Below are positions 55,152-64,000 of a stretch of DNA of 64,000 nt, in pieces. The DNA is from Carboxylicivirga caseinilyticus (GTDB taxonomy: Bacteria; Bacteroidota; Bacteroidia; Bacteroidales; Marinilabiliaceae). The translations under genes were made by a program, and so were the position numbers. Position 1 is the stretch's first letter; every line of letters begins with the position of its first letter. Under the pieces are notes generated by a model. It saw only the letters and a program-made list of their open reading frames with translations. It did no database searches and had not been told where the DNA came from. The stretch is taken from the NCBI GenBank assembly GCA_025499705.1, contig JAFMVE010000009.1, positions 1-64,000 of the forward strand, written 5' to 3'.

Positions 55152-56486
55152 TTGTTATTAATGGGTTGGACTATCCAATCTCAGGCGGCTGATCATGACT
55201 TATCCATATCAAGATGGTTGTTACAGCAATCAGCAGGTGATTTAGGAGATGCCGAAACAGTGCGTTTCGAAATTGAAAATCTGGGACTAAACGAAGAAAG
55301 TAATTTCACAGTGGCTTTCTCTCTTGATGGTGGCAATACCTTTATTGAAGAAACTTACACCTCAGCAGTTCCAGTAGGTGCAAAAAGAACACATACGTTT
55401 ACAGCCAAAGCAAATTTAAGCACTGACGGTGCTACTTATGTTATTATTGGAAAAGTTTCTTTAGTTGGAGATGAAGATACTTCCAATGACCAGATTGAAG
55501 TTTCGGTTGTGAATAAAATGATAGGTGATGATTGTGATGATCCTTTTATTATGGATCTGGCAAGAGGTGTAGCATTTACCGATACCAGAGATATCACCCC
55601 GTTTGGTGACGATTATGGTTACAACTCAGGATGGGGAGCTCCTAATTATCTGCAGGATCGGGAAGTGTTCTATCAATTCCAGACGACTGCTCAAACAAGC
55701 TATTTAGATGTTGTGCTAAATTCTAATTATCCAGGCAGTTTTTCACCTAAAGTTGCCGTACACGTAATCAATGCTTGTCCTTCAGTGTCTTTTACCACCG
55801 CAAGTTCTGGTTATGGAATAGGTAACTTCGATGCAGAGGTAAAGAATGCATACCTGTACTATGCACAAACCTATTATGTAGTGGTTTCGAAATGGGAAAC
55901 ATATAATTTTACCTATGACCTTAAAGTTACTCTGTACGAACAAACTGACTTTAAGTCATTTGAATTTAAAGATTTAACTTCTTCCACAACTATTGATTAC
56001 GATAATCACTCAATTATGGTAACAGTTCCTTATGGCACTAATTTGTCAACATTAACACCTGTATTTGAGACTCCAGCCTATGCCGATGTTTGGAAGGATG
56101 GAGCAATACAAGCCAGTGGAATTGAAGTTATCGATTTTAGCAGCCCGGTAACTTTTTCTGTAATTCAAAATATTGGAGCAGGTCTTTCCCAGGATTGGAG
56201 CATTACAGTACAGGAAGATGTTGCCAATAACATTGCTCAATCAGATTTGGATGATATCACTATTTCACCTAATCCGGTTACAGACATTTTAAATATTGAA
56301 CTAAGTTCGATTGACAATACAACTGCAAAAGCATCCATAATAAATTGTGCTGGCAGCTTAGTTCAGGAATTTAAATTATCTTCCAGTGAAAATCAGATAA
56401 ATTTATCCAGTTATTCACCTGGTTTATATTTCATCCTGATAGAAAGAAATGGAAAGCAGATAATCAAAAAATTCATTAAAAAGTAA
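55152..56486 (+). CDS. Secreted T9SS cargo protein with CARDB-like domain
   Basis: The product has at least 444 residues. After the signal peptide, a CARDB/Ig-like domain (about 15-105: SISRWLLQQSAGDLGD...FEIENLG), a second domain with DDCDDPFIMDLARG (about 125-265), an Ig-like segment and a type IX sorting domain (ITISPNPVTDILNIELSS ... LYFILIERNG...KFIKK). The only in-frame standard start is the TTG at 55152 (or a later ATG), both inside the signal peptide. Reading upstream gives KKGKKRKFLLLLLMGW from an ATT at 55119, so the true start is probably there or the ATG is lost. The ligand is unknown. Confidence 0.75.
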   Translation: MLLMGWTIQSQAADHDLSISRWLLQQSAGDLGDAETVRFEIENLGLNEESNFTVAFSLDGGNTFIEETYTSAVPVGAKRTHTFTAKANLSTDGATYVIIGKVSLVGDEDTSNDQIEVSVVNKMIGDDCDDPFIMDLARGVAFTDTRDITPFGDDYGYNSGWGAPNYLQDREVFYQFQTTAQTSYLDVVLNSNYPGSFSPKVAVHVINACPSVSFTTASSGYGIGNFDAEVKNAYLYYAQTYYVVVSKWETYNFTYDLKVTLYEQTDFKSFEFKDLTSSTTIDYDNHSIMVTVPYGTNLSTLTPVFETPAYADVWKDGAIQASGIEVIDFSSPVTFSVIQNIGAGLSQDWSITVQEDVANNIAQSDLDDITISPNPVTDILNIELSSIDNTTAKASIINCAGSLVQEFKLSSSENQINLSSYSPGLYFILIERNGKQIIKKFIKK

Positions 56487-56550
56487 AAATCAGGAGTCAT
56501 ACGAATTAAGTATGAGTATTAACTTATTTGACTATTCATTTATAAAATAT

Positions 56551-56585
56551 AAAAGCCTGTTTTCATTTTTGAAGACAGGCTTTTT
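56551..56585. terminator. Bidirectional terminator between convergent genes
   Basis: AAAAGCCTGT (56551-56560) pairs with ACAGGCTTTT (56575-56584), with T-runs on both strands. It separates the T9SS cargo gene from the TPR-PD40 gene. Confidence 0.8.
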
Positions 56586-56620
56586 CACGACAATAACGGC
56601 CGATTTTATTTCGCGATGCG

Positions 56621-58576
56621 TTAGTTTAATTTTAATATCTCAATATCAGCAATGGGACGGACAAACGAGTCGTTAAAACGACCCAACTTTAATAATTCAG
56701 CCCTTGCTTTAATAGATTCTTCTTTGTTATTATATACACCATAAACATACCGAGTATATCCATCAGAACATTTGTAGGATTGAATATCGTCTTTGTTCAA
56801 TCCTTTAAAATATATGAATGCAAAAACAGGCTTTCGCTTCAACGCCAATATTTGTACGGTATAATAGTCAACGTTCTTAACGTTTTGCATTTCAAGTATT
56901 ATCTGTTCTTCAATCTGCTTTGATTCCTGCTTAAAATCCTTTCCGGCAATCATTTGTACCAGAGGAGGCTCCATTCTGATTTCTTCAAAGGAATAGACTG
57001 GTGCTTCAGTTTCTTTATATGCCATTTGCGGAGTCACATCTATTACAGATGCCCTTAGATCTTTTTCACCCTGTTTCTCCTGAATGTTATACTCCTGTCC
57101 TGTTTCAAGAAACATCAAATACTTACCCGACTCCTGATTTGGTCGATAGTCACCTACCAATTCATTATCTGATTGACGGGTTACCATTATTCTTAATGAT
57201 CCTTCCTCCAAGACTTTTTTATCATTTACTTCTCCTTCAATGATAGCCAGTTCACCTTCAAATGCATCATCAAACTCAACCTTATAAATATCCGAACCAC
57301 CATAATTATCATTGAATCGGGCAGATGCATAATATGCTTTACTTTTATCCAAAGTAGGTATGAAGAAAAAATCATCATCTGGAGTATTTATAGGATAACC
57401 TAAATTCACAGGCGCTTCCCAGGTACTATCAGCTCTCATCTGCGTAAAAAACACATCCAATCGGCCCATACTGTTATGCCCTTCCGAAGCAAAATATAAT
57501 GTTGTACCATCCGGATGTATCATGGCGGTTTCTTCATCGTATTTTGTATTTACAACGGGTCCCAGATTATGAACCTGCCCCCATGAACCATCTGTATTTT
57601 TCTTAACCATGTAAATATCGGTTCCTCCATATCCCCCTTCTCGATTACTCACAAAAAACAAAGTACTTTTATCTGCTGAAAGTGAGGCATGGGTTTCATC
57701 TGCCGGTGTATTGATCGGATACGGCAACTTCTCCGGTTCTTGCCATTCTCCGTTAACCATACGACTGACGTAAATACTCTTTCCTTCATCATCGTTACGA
57801 TAGATAAATAATTCATTGCCATCAGCCGATAAAGACAGGGCTGATTCATGTTCAGGATTCTTGAAGAAATGTTTTAACGATGAAGCAGTGTCCCATTCTC
57901 CATCAAATTGAGCCGTATAAATTTTTTCAGGGTATTGTCCATCCTCATGTTTGGATAGCTTTAAATCTTCTCTTCTCGATGTAAAAATGACTAAATCTTC
58001 AAATACTGATACCAATGGACTATGATCATCGTATTTACTATTTATTTTCTTCCCAAGGTTAGTAATGGTTATATCGATTGGATTCTGCAAAAATATCTTA
58101 GCATTTTCACACATATTCATTTCCTTCTCGATCATTTCGAATAAATCAGTATTTGAACTATCAACATTCTTCCGGATATATTCATATACATCCAAAGCCT
58201 TATCGGTTTGCATAATAACCTGATAACTCTTGGCGAGTGTTAGTTGCAAATCTATTCCTAAATCTGAGAAAGAATCTTCAGGCCCTAATTGTGCAAAACC
58301 TTTTTCGAGATATACAACGGCTGTATCCGCACTGTTATTTAAGTTCAGATAGCAAATTCCAAGATGAAGATAACCCTCAACAAAACCAGGAGATTCATTG
58401 ATTATTTCTTTAAAAGCATCGATTGCCTTGTGATAATCACCCGCATCTTCGTATTGAATTGCTTTATTTACATCCCTGGTTTTAACATTGTTAACAGGGT
58501 CGATTTGTCCGGAGGCAAAAATCTGTATTGCCCCCAATAAGATGATACTTATAGAATATCTTAACCCCTTATACAT
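56621..58576 (-). CDS. TPR-PD40-SPOR-like envelope protein
   Basis: The product has about 651 residues with a signal peptide (SIIILLGAIQIFASGQ); the ATG at 58576 is chosen over a GTG at 58588. TPR units (about 35-135: HKAIDAFKEIINESPGFVEG) are followed by a PD40 beta-propeller (about 175-430, blades such as DETHASLSADKSTLFFVSN), a beta domain, and a C-terminal segment (about 575-651) that resembles a SPOR/peptidoglycan-binding fold (YYTVQILALKR ... YKCSDGYTRYVYGVYNNKEE). The TPR-PD40 arrangement recalls PorE of the type IX secretion system, but the OmpA domain of PorE is absent. A role in the envelope near peptidoglycan is inferred. Confidence 0.8.
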   Translation of the reverse strand: MYKGLRYSISIILLGAIQIFASGQIDPVNNVKTRDVNKAIQYEDAGDYHKAIDAFKEIINESPGFVEGYLHLGICYLNLNNSADTAVVYLEKGFAQLGPEDSFSDLGIDLQLTLAKSYQVIMQTDKALDVYEYIRKNVDSSNTDLFEMIEKEMNMCENAKIFLQNPIDITITNLGKKINSKYDDHSPLVSVFEDLVIFTSRREDLKLSKHEDGQYPEKIYTAQFDGEWDTASSLKHFFKNPEHESALSLSADGNELFIYRNDDEGKSIYVSRMVNGEWQEPEKLPYPINTPADETHASLSADKSTLFFVSNREGGYGGTDIYMVKKNTDGSWGQVHNLGPVVNTKYDEETAMIHPDGTTLYFASEGHNSMGRLDVFFTQMRADSTWEAPVNLGYPINTPDDDFFFIPTLDKSKAYYASARFNDNYGGSDIYKVEFDDAFEGELAIIEGEVNDKKVLEEGSLRIMVTRQSDNELVGDYRPNQESGKYLMFLETGQEYNIQEKQGEKDLRASVIDVTPQMAYKETEAPVYSFEEIRMEPPLVQMIAGKDFKQESKQIEEQIILEMQNVKNVDYYTVQILALKRKPVFAFIYFKGLNKDDIQSYKCSDGYTRYVYGVYNNKEESIKARAELLKLGRFNDSFVRPIADIEILKLN

Positions 58577-58820
58577 AAAGAACTCCACTCTTTATCATAC
58601 ATACAAATAAAGTCAATTTTTTGTAATCATCTCTATCTCAGACCAAAATTAACCAATAAAGTATCTAACAAGTTTTTAACAATTTTTCATTAACATTTGT
58701 TTGTATCTGATTTACTGTACCTTACGTACGTCTAAATATTTTCGACTCATTTTTTAGATATGCTACACAGGAACTACAAAGGATTGTCGTCTAACTTTTA
58801 AACCATTAAATTAAAAAAAC

Positions 58821-59201
58821 ATGAAAAAATTAATATTAGGTGCATTTCTAACAATTTTTATAGCCAGTGCAAGCCAGGCTCAAAATCGCCCTAGTCCTGA
58901 GGAGCGTGTAAAGCAACAAACTGAGCAAATGGCTAAAGACCTGAATCTAACTGAAAAACAAAAAGAACAGGTAACTGAACTTAATAAAAAGTTTGGTGAG
59001 AAAATGAAAAAAATGCGTGACGAGAATCAGGGGAACAGAGAGAAGATGCGTGAAGCCATGGGTGAGTTGCGAACAGAACGTAATACAGAACTTAAAAAGA
59101 TATTAACTGACGAACAATATAAAAAGTACCTTGAGCTGGAAGAAAAAAGAATGAAAGAAAGAGGTAACAGAGGTCCGGGAGGAGATCGTCCAAACCGTTA
59201 A
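58821..59201 (+). CDS. Spy/CpxP-like small periplasmic protein
   Basis: The 126-residue protein has a signal peptide (LILGAFLTIFIASASQAQ). The mature part is one long charged helical stretch with LTEKQKEQVTELNKKFGEKM and ILTDEQYKKYLELEE, the two LTxxQ-like motifs of the Spy/CpxP group, and ends in a Gly/Arg-rich tail. Such proteins act as periplasmic chaperones or stress sensors in enterobacteria; in Bacteroidota they are common but little studied. A single gene with a strong terminator at 59242. Confidence 0.75.
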   Translation: MKKLILGAFLTIFIASASQAQNRPSPEERVKQQTEQMAKDLNLTEKQKEQVTELNKKFGEKMKKMRDENQGNREKMREAMGELRTERNTELKKILTDEQYKKYLELEEKRMKERGNRGPGGDRPNR

Positions 59202-59241
59202 AATCAGAATTCTATTATAAGATTTGGGTTTAAATACATTC

Positions 59242-59275
59242 AACCTGCAGCTAAAGATGTTGCAGGTTTTTTTTT
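59242..59275 (+). terminator. Rho-independent terminator of the Spy-like gene
   Basis: AACCTGCA (59242-59249) and TGCAGGTT (59261-59268) form a perfect 8-bp stem with an 11-base loop, followed by a T-run to 59275. Confidence 0.9.
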
Positions 59276-59303
59276 ATACAATGCATAATCCATCTAAAAA
59301 GCT

Positions 59304-59311
59304 TAATTTCG
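59304..59311 (+). promoter_or_regulatory. Candidate -7 box TAATTTCG before rbfA
   Basis: TAATTTCG resembles TAnnTTTG with one change and lies 20 bp before the rbfA ATG. It lies after the terminator and would drive rbfA and the genes behind it. No clear -33 was seen. Confidence 0.3.
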
Positions 59312-59330
59312 CAGCTGAAAATACATTATA

Positions 59331-59669
59331 ATGGATTCAACAAGACAAAAGAAAATATCACGTTTATTACAAAAAGAAATTAGCGAGCTATTTCAGAAAG
59401 AAATGCGTGAACTGGCGATGGGAGTTATGGTTACTGTAACAGTTGTTCGAATCTCACCCGATTTAGGTCAGGCTAAAGTTTATTTAAGCATATTCCCGGC
59501 CAATAATATTGATGAAGTGTTTAACCATATAGTTGAAAACGGTCACCTGGTTCGATTTGCCCTTGGCAAAAGAGTGGGTAAACAAATGCGTATCATTCCC
59601 GAACTAAAATTCTTTAAGGATGATAGCCTCGATTATCTTGATAACATTGATCGCCTGTTAAAACAATAA
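59331..59669 (+). CDS. rbfA: Ribosome-binding factor A
   Basis: The 112-residue protein has the KH-like RbfA fold: TRQKKISRLLQKEISELFQK at the start, VMVTVTVVRISPDLGQAKVY in the middle and IIPELKFFKDDSLDYLDNID at the end. It binds the 30S subunit near helix 1 of 16S rRNA during maturation and cold adaptation. The length is usual for Bacteroidota. It lies 5 bp upstream of the methyltransferase gene and starts the plus-strand run of three genes. Confidence 0.92.
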   Translation: MDSTRQKKISRLLQKEISELFQKEMRELAMGVMVTVTVVRISPDLGQAKVYLSIFPANNIDEVFNHIVENGHLVRFALGKRVGKQMRIIPELKFFKDDSLDYLDNIDRLLKQ

Positions 59670-59674
59670 AGCCC

Positions 59675-60505
59675 ATGCAGTACGATCCAATAAAACGCTC
59701 TTTAGGAAAGGTATTCAATCAGACTCCTGCTCTCCGCATCCTGTTTTATCGACTTCTTGACCTACTATTGCTACGGTCGTGGTACATTCGTCGGGAATTA
59801 AAGAAGAAAGCTTCACAATCAAATACTGATTTAACGGTATTAGATGCAGGAAGTGGATTTGGGCAATACGATTATTTTATGTCATCACTGGGTAAGAAAT
59901 GGAAAATTACCGGAGTTGATGTTAAAGAAGAACAGATTGCTGACTGTAATCAATTCTTTAATAAGATTGGCAGAGGCAACAGAGTTCAATTTGAGATTGG
60001 AGATCTTACAAAATATGTAAAGCCCGACACTTACGATCTAATACTTTCGGTTGATGTAATGGAACACATCCTTGAAGACGAACTTGTATTTGAAAATTTT
60101 CATAAATCAATGAAAAAAGGTGGAACATTACTTATTTCAACTCCTTCTGACCAGGGTGGGTCTGACACCCATCATCATCACGAAGAAGATGGCATTCATG
60201 GATTTATCGATGAACACGTGCGTGACGGTTACAACGCCAATGATATCAGACAAAAGTTGGGAAAAGCCGGTTTTTCAGAAATTGAAACACATTATACCTA
60301 CGGAAAATCCGGCAGTTTATCCTGGAAATTATCAATGAAGTTTCCAATTCTGATGCTCAATGCCAGTAAGTTGTTTTTTATCATTTTACCGTTTTATTAT
60401 ATACTTACATATCCAATTGCTTTTATTCTGAATATTGCAGACACTGCATCAGAACAAAAAACAGGTACCGGCTTAATGGTGGTTGCCCATAAAAATAATA
60501 AATGA
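59675..60505 (+). CDS. Class I SAM-dependent methyltransferase
   Basis: The 276-residue protein has the SAM-binding motif LDAGSGFGQYDYF (about 55-67), acidic loop GVDVKEEQ (about 88) and motif IV-like LSVDVMEHI (about 130). A basic N-terminal helix region and a hydrophobic C-terminal segment (FFIILPFYYILTYPIAFIL) suggest membrane association. A His/Asp-rich loop (DTHHHHEEDG, about 165) is notable. The substrate is unknown. The ATGA overlap with the next gene shows translational coupling with the permease gene. Confidence 0.85.
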   Translation: MQYDPIKRSLGKVFNQTPALRILFYRLLDLLLLRSWYIRRELKKKASQSNTDLTVLDAGSGFGQYDYFMSSLGKKWKITGVDVKEEQIADCNQFFNKIGRGNRVQFEIGDLTKYVKPDTYDLILSVDVMEHILEDELVFENFHKSMKKGGTLLISTPSDQGGSDTHHHHEEDGIHGFIDEHVRDGYNANDIRQKLGKAGFSEIETHYTYGKSGSLSWKLSMKFPILMLNASKLFFIILPFYYILTYPIAFILNIADTASEQKTGTGLMVVAHKNNK

Positions 60506-61740
60506 ATATTGCCTATAACATAGCCCGCCGATATTTATTTGCTAAGAAATCACAAAATGTCATTAATATCATTTCTCTGATATCAATGGTTGGAGTTCTT
60601 ACTGCAAGCATGGCATTATTGGTTGTGTTATCGGTATTTAATGGTTTACACGATTTTGTAGGTAATCTTTATGGAAACTTTGATCCGGATTTAAAGGTGG
60701 TACCTGTTGAAGGTAAAGTCTTATCACTGGATTCAATAGATCTGGATGCCATAAAACAAATTGAGGGAGTTGAGTTTATATCTCAGACAATAGAAAATCA
60801 AGCCTTACTAAAATTTGATAAACGAAGGGCTCCTGCTGTTGTGATTGGTGTTGACAGTATCTTTAATAAAATCAGTCGAATTGACTCCATTATAGTAGAT
60901 GGAGAATTCAAACTACAGCATAATCAAAATAATCTGGGGGTTATTGGTGGAATTCTTGCCGATCAATTGGCCTTGCGATTAAATTTTGTCACTCCATTGG
61001 TAATATATGTTCCTAAACGTACTGGCAATGTAAACATGATGGCGCCACAGAATGCGTTTCTACAGGAATACATTAATCCGAGTGGAATTTTTATGGTTCA
61101 GCAGGTCGAATACGACAGCCAGTACTTAATTATTGGAATTGATCAGGCCCGTCGTTTATTTGAATATAATTCAGATATTGTTTCCGCCTTATACATTAAA
61201 GTAAAAGATCCGGACAAAGCAAATTTGGTTAAACTACAGATTGAAAAGATCTCAGGAAACCATTTGAAAGCTCTTAACCGCGAAGAGCAACACCAGTCAT
61301 TTTACAAAGTAATGAAGGTTGAAAAGCTGATGGCTTACCTGATATTATCCTTCATACTGGCCATTGCTGCATTTAATGTAATTGGCACCATGTCGATGCT
61401 GATATTTGAAAAGAAAGAGAGCATATTCACTCTGAAAAGCATGGGAGGCGACAGGAAACTTATCACCCGCATCTTCCTTACTGAAGGATTACTTATTTCT
61501 CTTTTAGGTGTAATTATCGGACTACTGCTGGGAATTGTTCTTGTACTTGCACAGCAATATTTTGGAATAATTAAGTTCTCTGGTTCCGGTTCATTTATAG
61601 TTGATGCATACCCGGTTCAACTTGTTTGGAGTGATGTACTACTGGTGCTTGTTACGGTTTGTATAATAGCGTATCTGGCAGCATGGTACCCAGTAAAAGT
61701 AATCGTTAAAAGGTATTATTCCGAAACAGGAATGCCCTAA
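60502..61740 (+). CDS. LolE/FtsX-like ABC transporter permease
   Basis: The 412-residue protein has a transmembrane helix near residues 22-45 (with the preceding AYNIARRYLFAKKSQNVINI), a large periplasmic MacB_PCD domain (about 60-240) and three C-terminal helices of the FtsX fold (about 275-405). This is the architecture of LolC/LolE, the lipoprotein-releasing permease. The ATPase partner (LolD) is not adjacent. It overlaps the methyltransferase gene by 4 bases, and its stop overlaps the convergent dusB gene by 4 bases. Confidence 0.85.
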   Translation: MNIAYNIARRYLFAKKSQNVINIISLISMVGVLTASMALLVVLSVFNGLHDFVGNLYGNFDPDLKVVPVEGKVLSLDSIDLDAIKQIEGVEFISQTIENQALLKFDKRRAPAVVIGVDSIFNKISRIDSIIVDGEFKLQHNQNNLGVIGGILADQLALRLNFVTPLVIYVPKRTGNVNMMAPQNAFLQEYINPSGIFMVQQVEYDSQYLIIGIDQARRLFEYNSDIVSALYIKVKDPDKANLVKLQIEKISGNHLKALNREEQHQSFYKVMKVEKLMAYLILSFILAIAAFNVIGTMSMLIFEKKESIFTLKSMGGDRKLITRIFLTEGLLISLLGVIIGLLLGIVLVLAQQYFGIIKFSGSGSFIVDAYPVQLVWSDVLLVLVTVCIIAYLAAWYPVKVIVKRYYSETGMP

Positions 61741-62714
61741 CTTGAATAACGATCAGCTATTAGGTCCAATGTATCTAATACTCCCTGAATGCTTTTTTCA
61801 GTTAAGAGCTTAATTCTTAATTCACGAATATCTGGTAATTCGGTAAAGACTTTGGCCAGATGACGTCGGGCATGCAATATACCAGCCTTCTCATCAATAT
61901 AATTAACAGATCGTCCGACCAGATCCTTTAGTATTTCAACCTCTTGCCGAATTGTCATTGGAGGTAACAATTCTCCGGTCTTCATATAATGCTTTATTTC
62001 TTTAAAAATCCATGGCCTTCCAATAGATGGTCGTCCAACCATTAAGGCATCCACACCATAACGGTCAATTAGCATTCGTGCCTTTTCAGGACCAGTAATA
62101 TCACCGTTGCCAATAATAGGGATATTCATTCGTGGGTTGTTTTTAACCTTACCTATCAGGGTCCAGTCAGCCTTACCTGAATACATTTGTTCGCGTGTTC
62201 GTCCATGAATGGAAAGAGCCGCTATACCTAGATCCTGTAACTGCTCAGCCAGAGTCTCAATCACCAGACTATTCTCATCCCAACCTAATCTTGTTTTCAC
62301 AGTAACCGGCACTTTAACAGCTTCAACAACTGTTTTAGTAATCTCAAGCAATGTTGGAATATCGCGTAACAAACCAGAACCGCTTCCTTTAGTAGCAATT
62401 TTTTTTACCGGACAACCAAAGTTTAAATCTATAACCTCAGGATTTGCTTCTTCAGCCAATATTGCAGCTTCTTTCATCAGGTCTACATCACCACCATACA
62501 ACTGTATACCTACAGGTCGCTCATTCTCTGTAATTTCCAATTTACGAACCGTTCTGTTTACACTGCGCACCAGTGCCCTTGCCGAAACAAACTCGGTGAA
62601 CATCATATCCGCTCCCATATCCTTACACAACGATCTGAAAGAGGGATCCGTTACACTCTCCATAGGTGCCAACAACAACGGATGCTCTCCTAAATCAAGA
62701 CTTCCAATTTTCAC
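61737..62714 (-). CDS. dusB: tRNA-dihydrouridine synthase DusB
   Basis: The product has about 325 residues, FMN-dependent TIM barrel. LLAPMESVTDPSFRSLCKD (FMN-phosphate side) starts the barrel; the catalytic Cys is in VIDLNFGCPVKKI (about 95-107); KTRLGWDE and LSIHGRTREQMYSG carry the tRNA/FMN-contacting residues; PIIGNGDI completes it. The GTG at 62714 begins the typical MKIGSLDLGEHPLLLAPME start; the TTG at 62723 would add three residues. It reduces uridine to dihydrouridine in the tRNA D-loop. Convergent with the permease gene. Confidence 0.93.
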   Translation of the reverse strand: MKIGSLDLGEHPLLLAPMESVTDPSFRSLCKDMGADMMFTEFVSARALVRSVNRTVRKLEITENERPVGIQLYGGDVDLMKEAAILAEEANPEVIDLNFGCPVKKIATKGSGSGLLRDIPTLLEITKTVVEAVKVPVTVKTRLGWDENSLVIETLAEQLQDLGIAALSIHGRTREQMYSGKADWTLIGKVKNNPRMNIPIIGNGDITGPEKARMLIDRYGVDALMVGRPSIGRPWIFKEIKHYMKTGELLPPMTIRQEVEILKDLVGRSVNYIDEKAGILHARRHLAKVFTELPDIRELRIKLLTEKSIQGVLDTLDLIADRYSS

Positions 62715-62850
62715 TCTACACAAATTTTGGGCAAATATACAATATTCTCACAAGGGTAAATCGCTGTTAATTACTCGCATAAAAATGTGAATAACTTATT
62801 TTTTTTTAACTTTCCTTCAGTCAGTTTTTTATTTACCTTGTTTACCCGAT

Positions 62851-64000
62851 ATGCAGTGTGTAAAAATAACCATCGCCCTCTCATTTTTCATTTTTGTGCT
62901 ATACTCTTGTTCGATAGATAACATGAACGAAGAGACTGCCATAAATGAAACAATTGTTGCTGCTCCTGATTCTATGGTTGTTGCACAGCTTATTCAAAAA
63001 TCACTCGAGACCTACAACTCAAAACAAAATACCGATGAGGCATACGACAGTTTCTTAAAAGAAGCTGAAGAACTTGCTATCAACAATCACCTCAAATATC
63101 AGCTGTTCGATATTTATAACCTGGTTGGCAAACGACTGAGAAACAAATCGTATTATGCCAAGGCAATGAGTTTTCATCAAAATGCACTTGAAATTGCTGA
63201 AGAACTGGAAGATCCCTCTCTACTTGCTGAGATATACAACCAGATGGGAACTGTTTACAGACGTGTTGATGAAAACAGTAAGGCGCTGGATATGCATATG
63301 AAATCGCTAACCATCGCTGAAAACAATAAAGATTCATTTCATATAAGCACTGCCATTAATGGAATTGGTAATGTGAGTTTCAATCTAAACCGTAACCTGG
63401 CAGCTATTGAATACTTCCAGCGATCACTTGATCTTTCAAGAAAAATGAATAATGTTTTAGGTATGGCTATTAACACCAATAATATTGGCGATGCTTACCA
63501 AAGATTAAATAATCAGGACTCTGCACTTTTTTATCACTTCGAGTCATTGGATTACAACTCTAAGATAAATAGTAAAGTTGGTCAGGCAATTTGTTACAAC
63601 AGTATCGGCAGGGTTTATACTGCGAAGAAACAATACCGACTGGCATTGGAATATTTATTTAAAGCCTTAGAAGCTAACACCGAGTCGGGCGATGTTATGA
63701 ATGTAGCGATTAGTTACTCTAATATAGGTAGAACCTACCTTGATGACAACTACCCCGATGCAGCCATTTTATATTTGAATAAAGCCTTAAAAAATGCCCA
63801 GGCAATCGGATCGAAATATACTGCCGAAGAGGCTTCCAATTACCTTTCTCAGGCCTACGAGAAAAAAGGTATGATCAACAAAGCTTTGGAATATCACAAA
63901 ATCAGTTCAGCATACCGCGATAGTACAATCAATGAAAAAAATATTTTTCACATGGCTATGGCGGAAGATAATTACCTGGAAAACACTCGTAAGCTTAAGG
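62851..64000 (+). CDS. TPR lipoprotein, cut by the window end
   Basis: The reading is open from an ATG at 62851 to the end of the window (383 complete codons). A lipobox (FFIFVLYSC) is followed by about eight TPR repeats (about 60-360), such as YAKAMSFHQNALEIAEELED and AISYSNIGRTYLDDNYPDAAI. In Bacteroidota, TPR proteins of this form are often the sensor parts of histidine kinases or of LuxR-type regulators with a transmembrane helix and output domain after the repeats; that part would lie outside this window. It is divergent from dusB. Confidence 0.8.
   Translation, partial: MQCVKITIALSFFIFVLYSCSIDNMNEETAINETIVAAPDSMVVAQLIQKSLETYNSKQNTDEAYDSFLKEAEELAINNHLKYQLFDIYNLVGKRLRNKSYYAKAMSFHQNALEIAEELEDPSLLAEIYNQMGTVYRRVDENSKALDMHMKSLTIAENNKDSFHISTAINGIGNVSFNLNRNLAAIEYFQRSLDLSRKMNNVLGMAINTNNIGDAYQRLNNQDSALFYHFESLDYNSKINSKVGQAICYNSIGRVYTAKKQYRLALEYLFKALEANTESGDVMNVAISYSNIGRTYLDDNYPDAAILYLNKALKNAQAIGSKYTAEEASNYLSQAYEKKGMINKALEYHKISSAYRDSTINEKNIFHMAMAEDNYLENTRKLK

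Overview
The window looks like chromosomal DNA of a free-living, polysaccharide-degrading member of the Bacteroidota, probably near the Bacteroidales/Marinilabiliales. The evidence is AT-rich DNA, a SusC/SusD pair with glycoside hydrolases, several secreted proteins ending in type IX secretion (T9SS) sorting domains, TAnnTTTG-like -7 boxes and many lipoproteins. No rRNA operon, intact tRNA, IS element or CRISPR array was seen. Genus-level identity cannot be read from the sequence.

Layout. (1) 1-5675 is the right end of an integrated mobile element. A minus-strand set runs from a tyrosine integrase through a small HTH protein, a RepA-like AAA ATPase and a Toprim/zinc-finger primase-like protein to a zinc-ribbon coiled-coil protein. 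The element ends at a 3' fragment of a tRNA-Ala(GGC)-like gene. A second, decayed copy of the same fragment lies at 7442-7488, and a lone DUF234-type ATPase gene sits between the two copies. (2) 7680-20625 holds a frameshifted BspA-like LRR/T9SS gene, a periplasmic-sensor histidine kinase, and a compact five-gene minus-strand operon of propeller, IPT/TIG-lipoprotein and outer-membrane proteins. (3) 20811-24394 is a membrane-anchored AraC-type regulator followed by a TonB-dependent receptor, with three GTTCG repeats at exact 20-bp spacing between them. (4) 24436-30884 carries a beta-helix T9SS protein built from a 954-bp tandem duplication, a large BNR/FN3/F5-8C T9SS protein and a small membrane protein. 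(5) 30935-44207 is a polysaccharide utilisation locus. GH29, GH2 and two GH43-like genes run on the minus strand, diverging from susC, susD and a surface lipoprotein on the plus strand. (6) 44288-53122 continues on the plus strand with a DUF4369 lipoprotein, then a duplicated two-gene cassette (a multi-TM DUF6057-like protein plus a PD40 propeller lipoprotein with a CxxCH haem-type motif), then a chorismatase/RidA-like protein and a nitroreductase. (7) 53153-54358 is a minus-strand trio with NifX-like and ArsC/NifO-like proteins. (8) 54582-64000 returns to more ordinary genes: a T9SS protein, a TPR-PD40-SPOR protein, a Spy-like protein, rbfA, a methyltransferase, a LolE/FtsX-like permease, dusB and the start of a TPR lipoprotein cut by the window end.

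How it works together. The GH29, GH2 and GH43 enzymes would release fucose, galactose and pentose residues from a branched glycan captured by SusC/D and the surface lipoprotein; the exact substrate is not determinable here. Several T9SS cargo proteins imply a complete T9SS elsewhere in the genome. The least explained parts are the duplicated DUF6057/CxxCH-propeller cassette and the five-gene IPT/propeller operon.

Caution. One gene has a clear frameshift, and two genes encode good signal peptides with no in-frame ATG/GTG/TTG ahead of them. Either base errors or non-canonical starts are possible.
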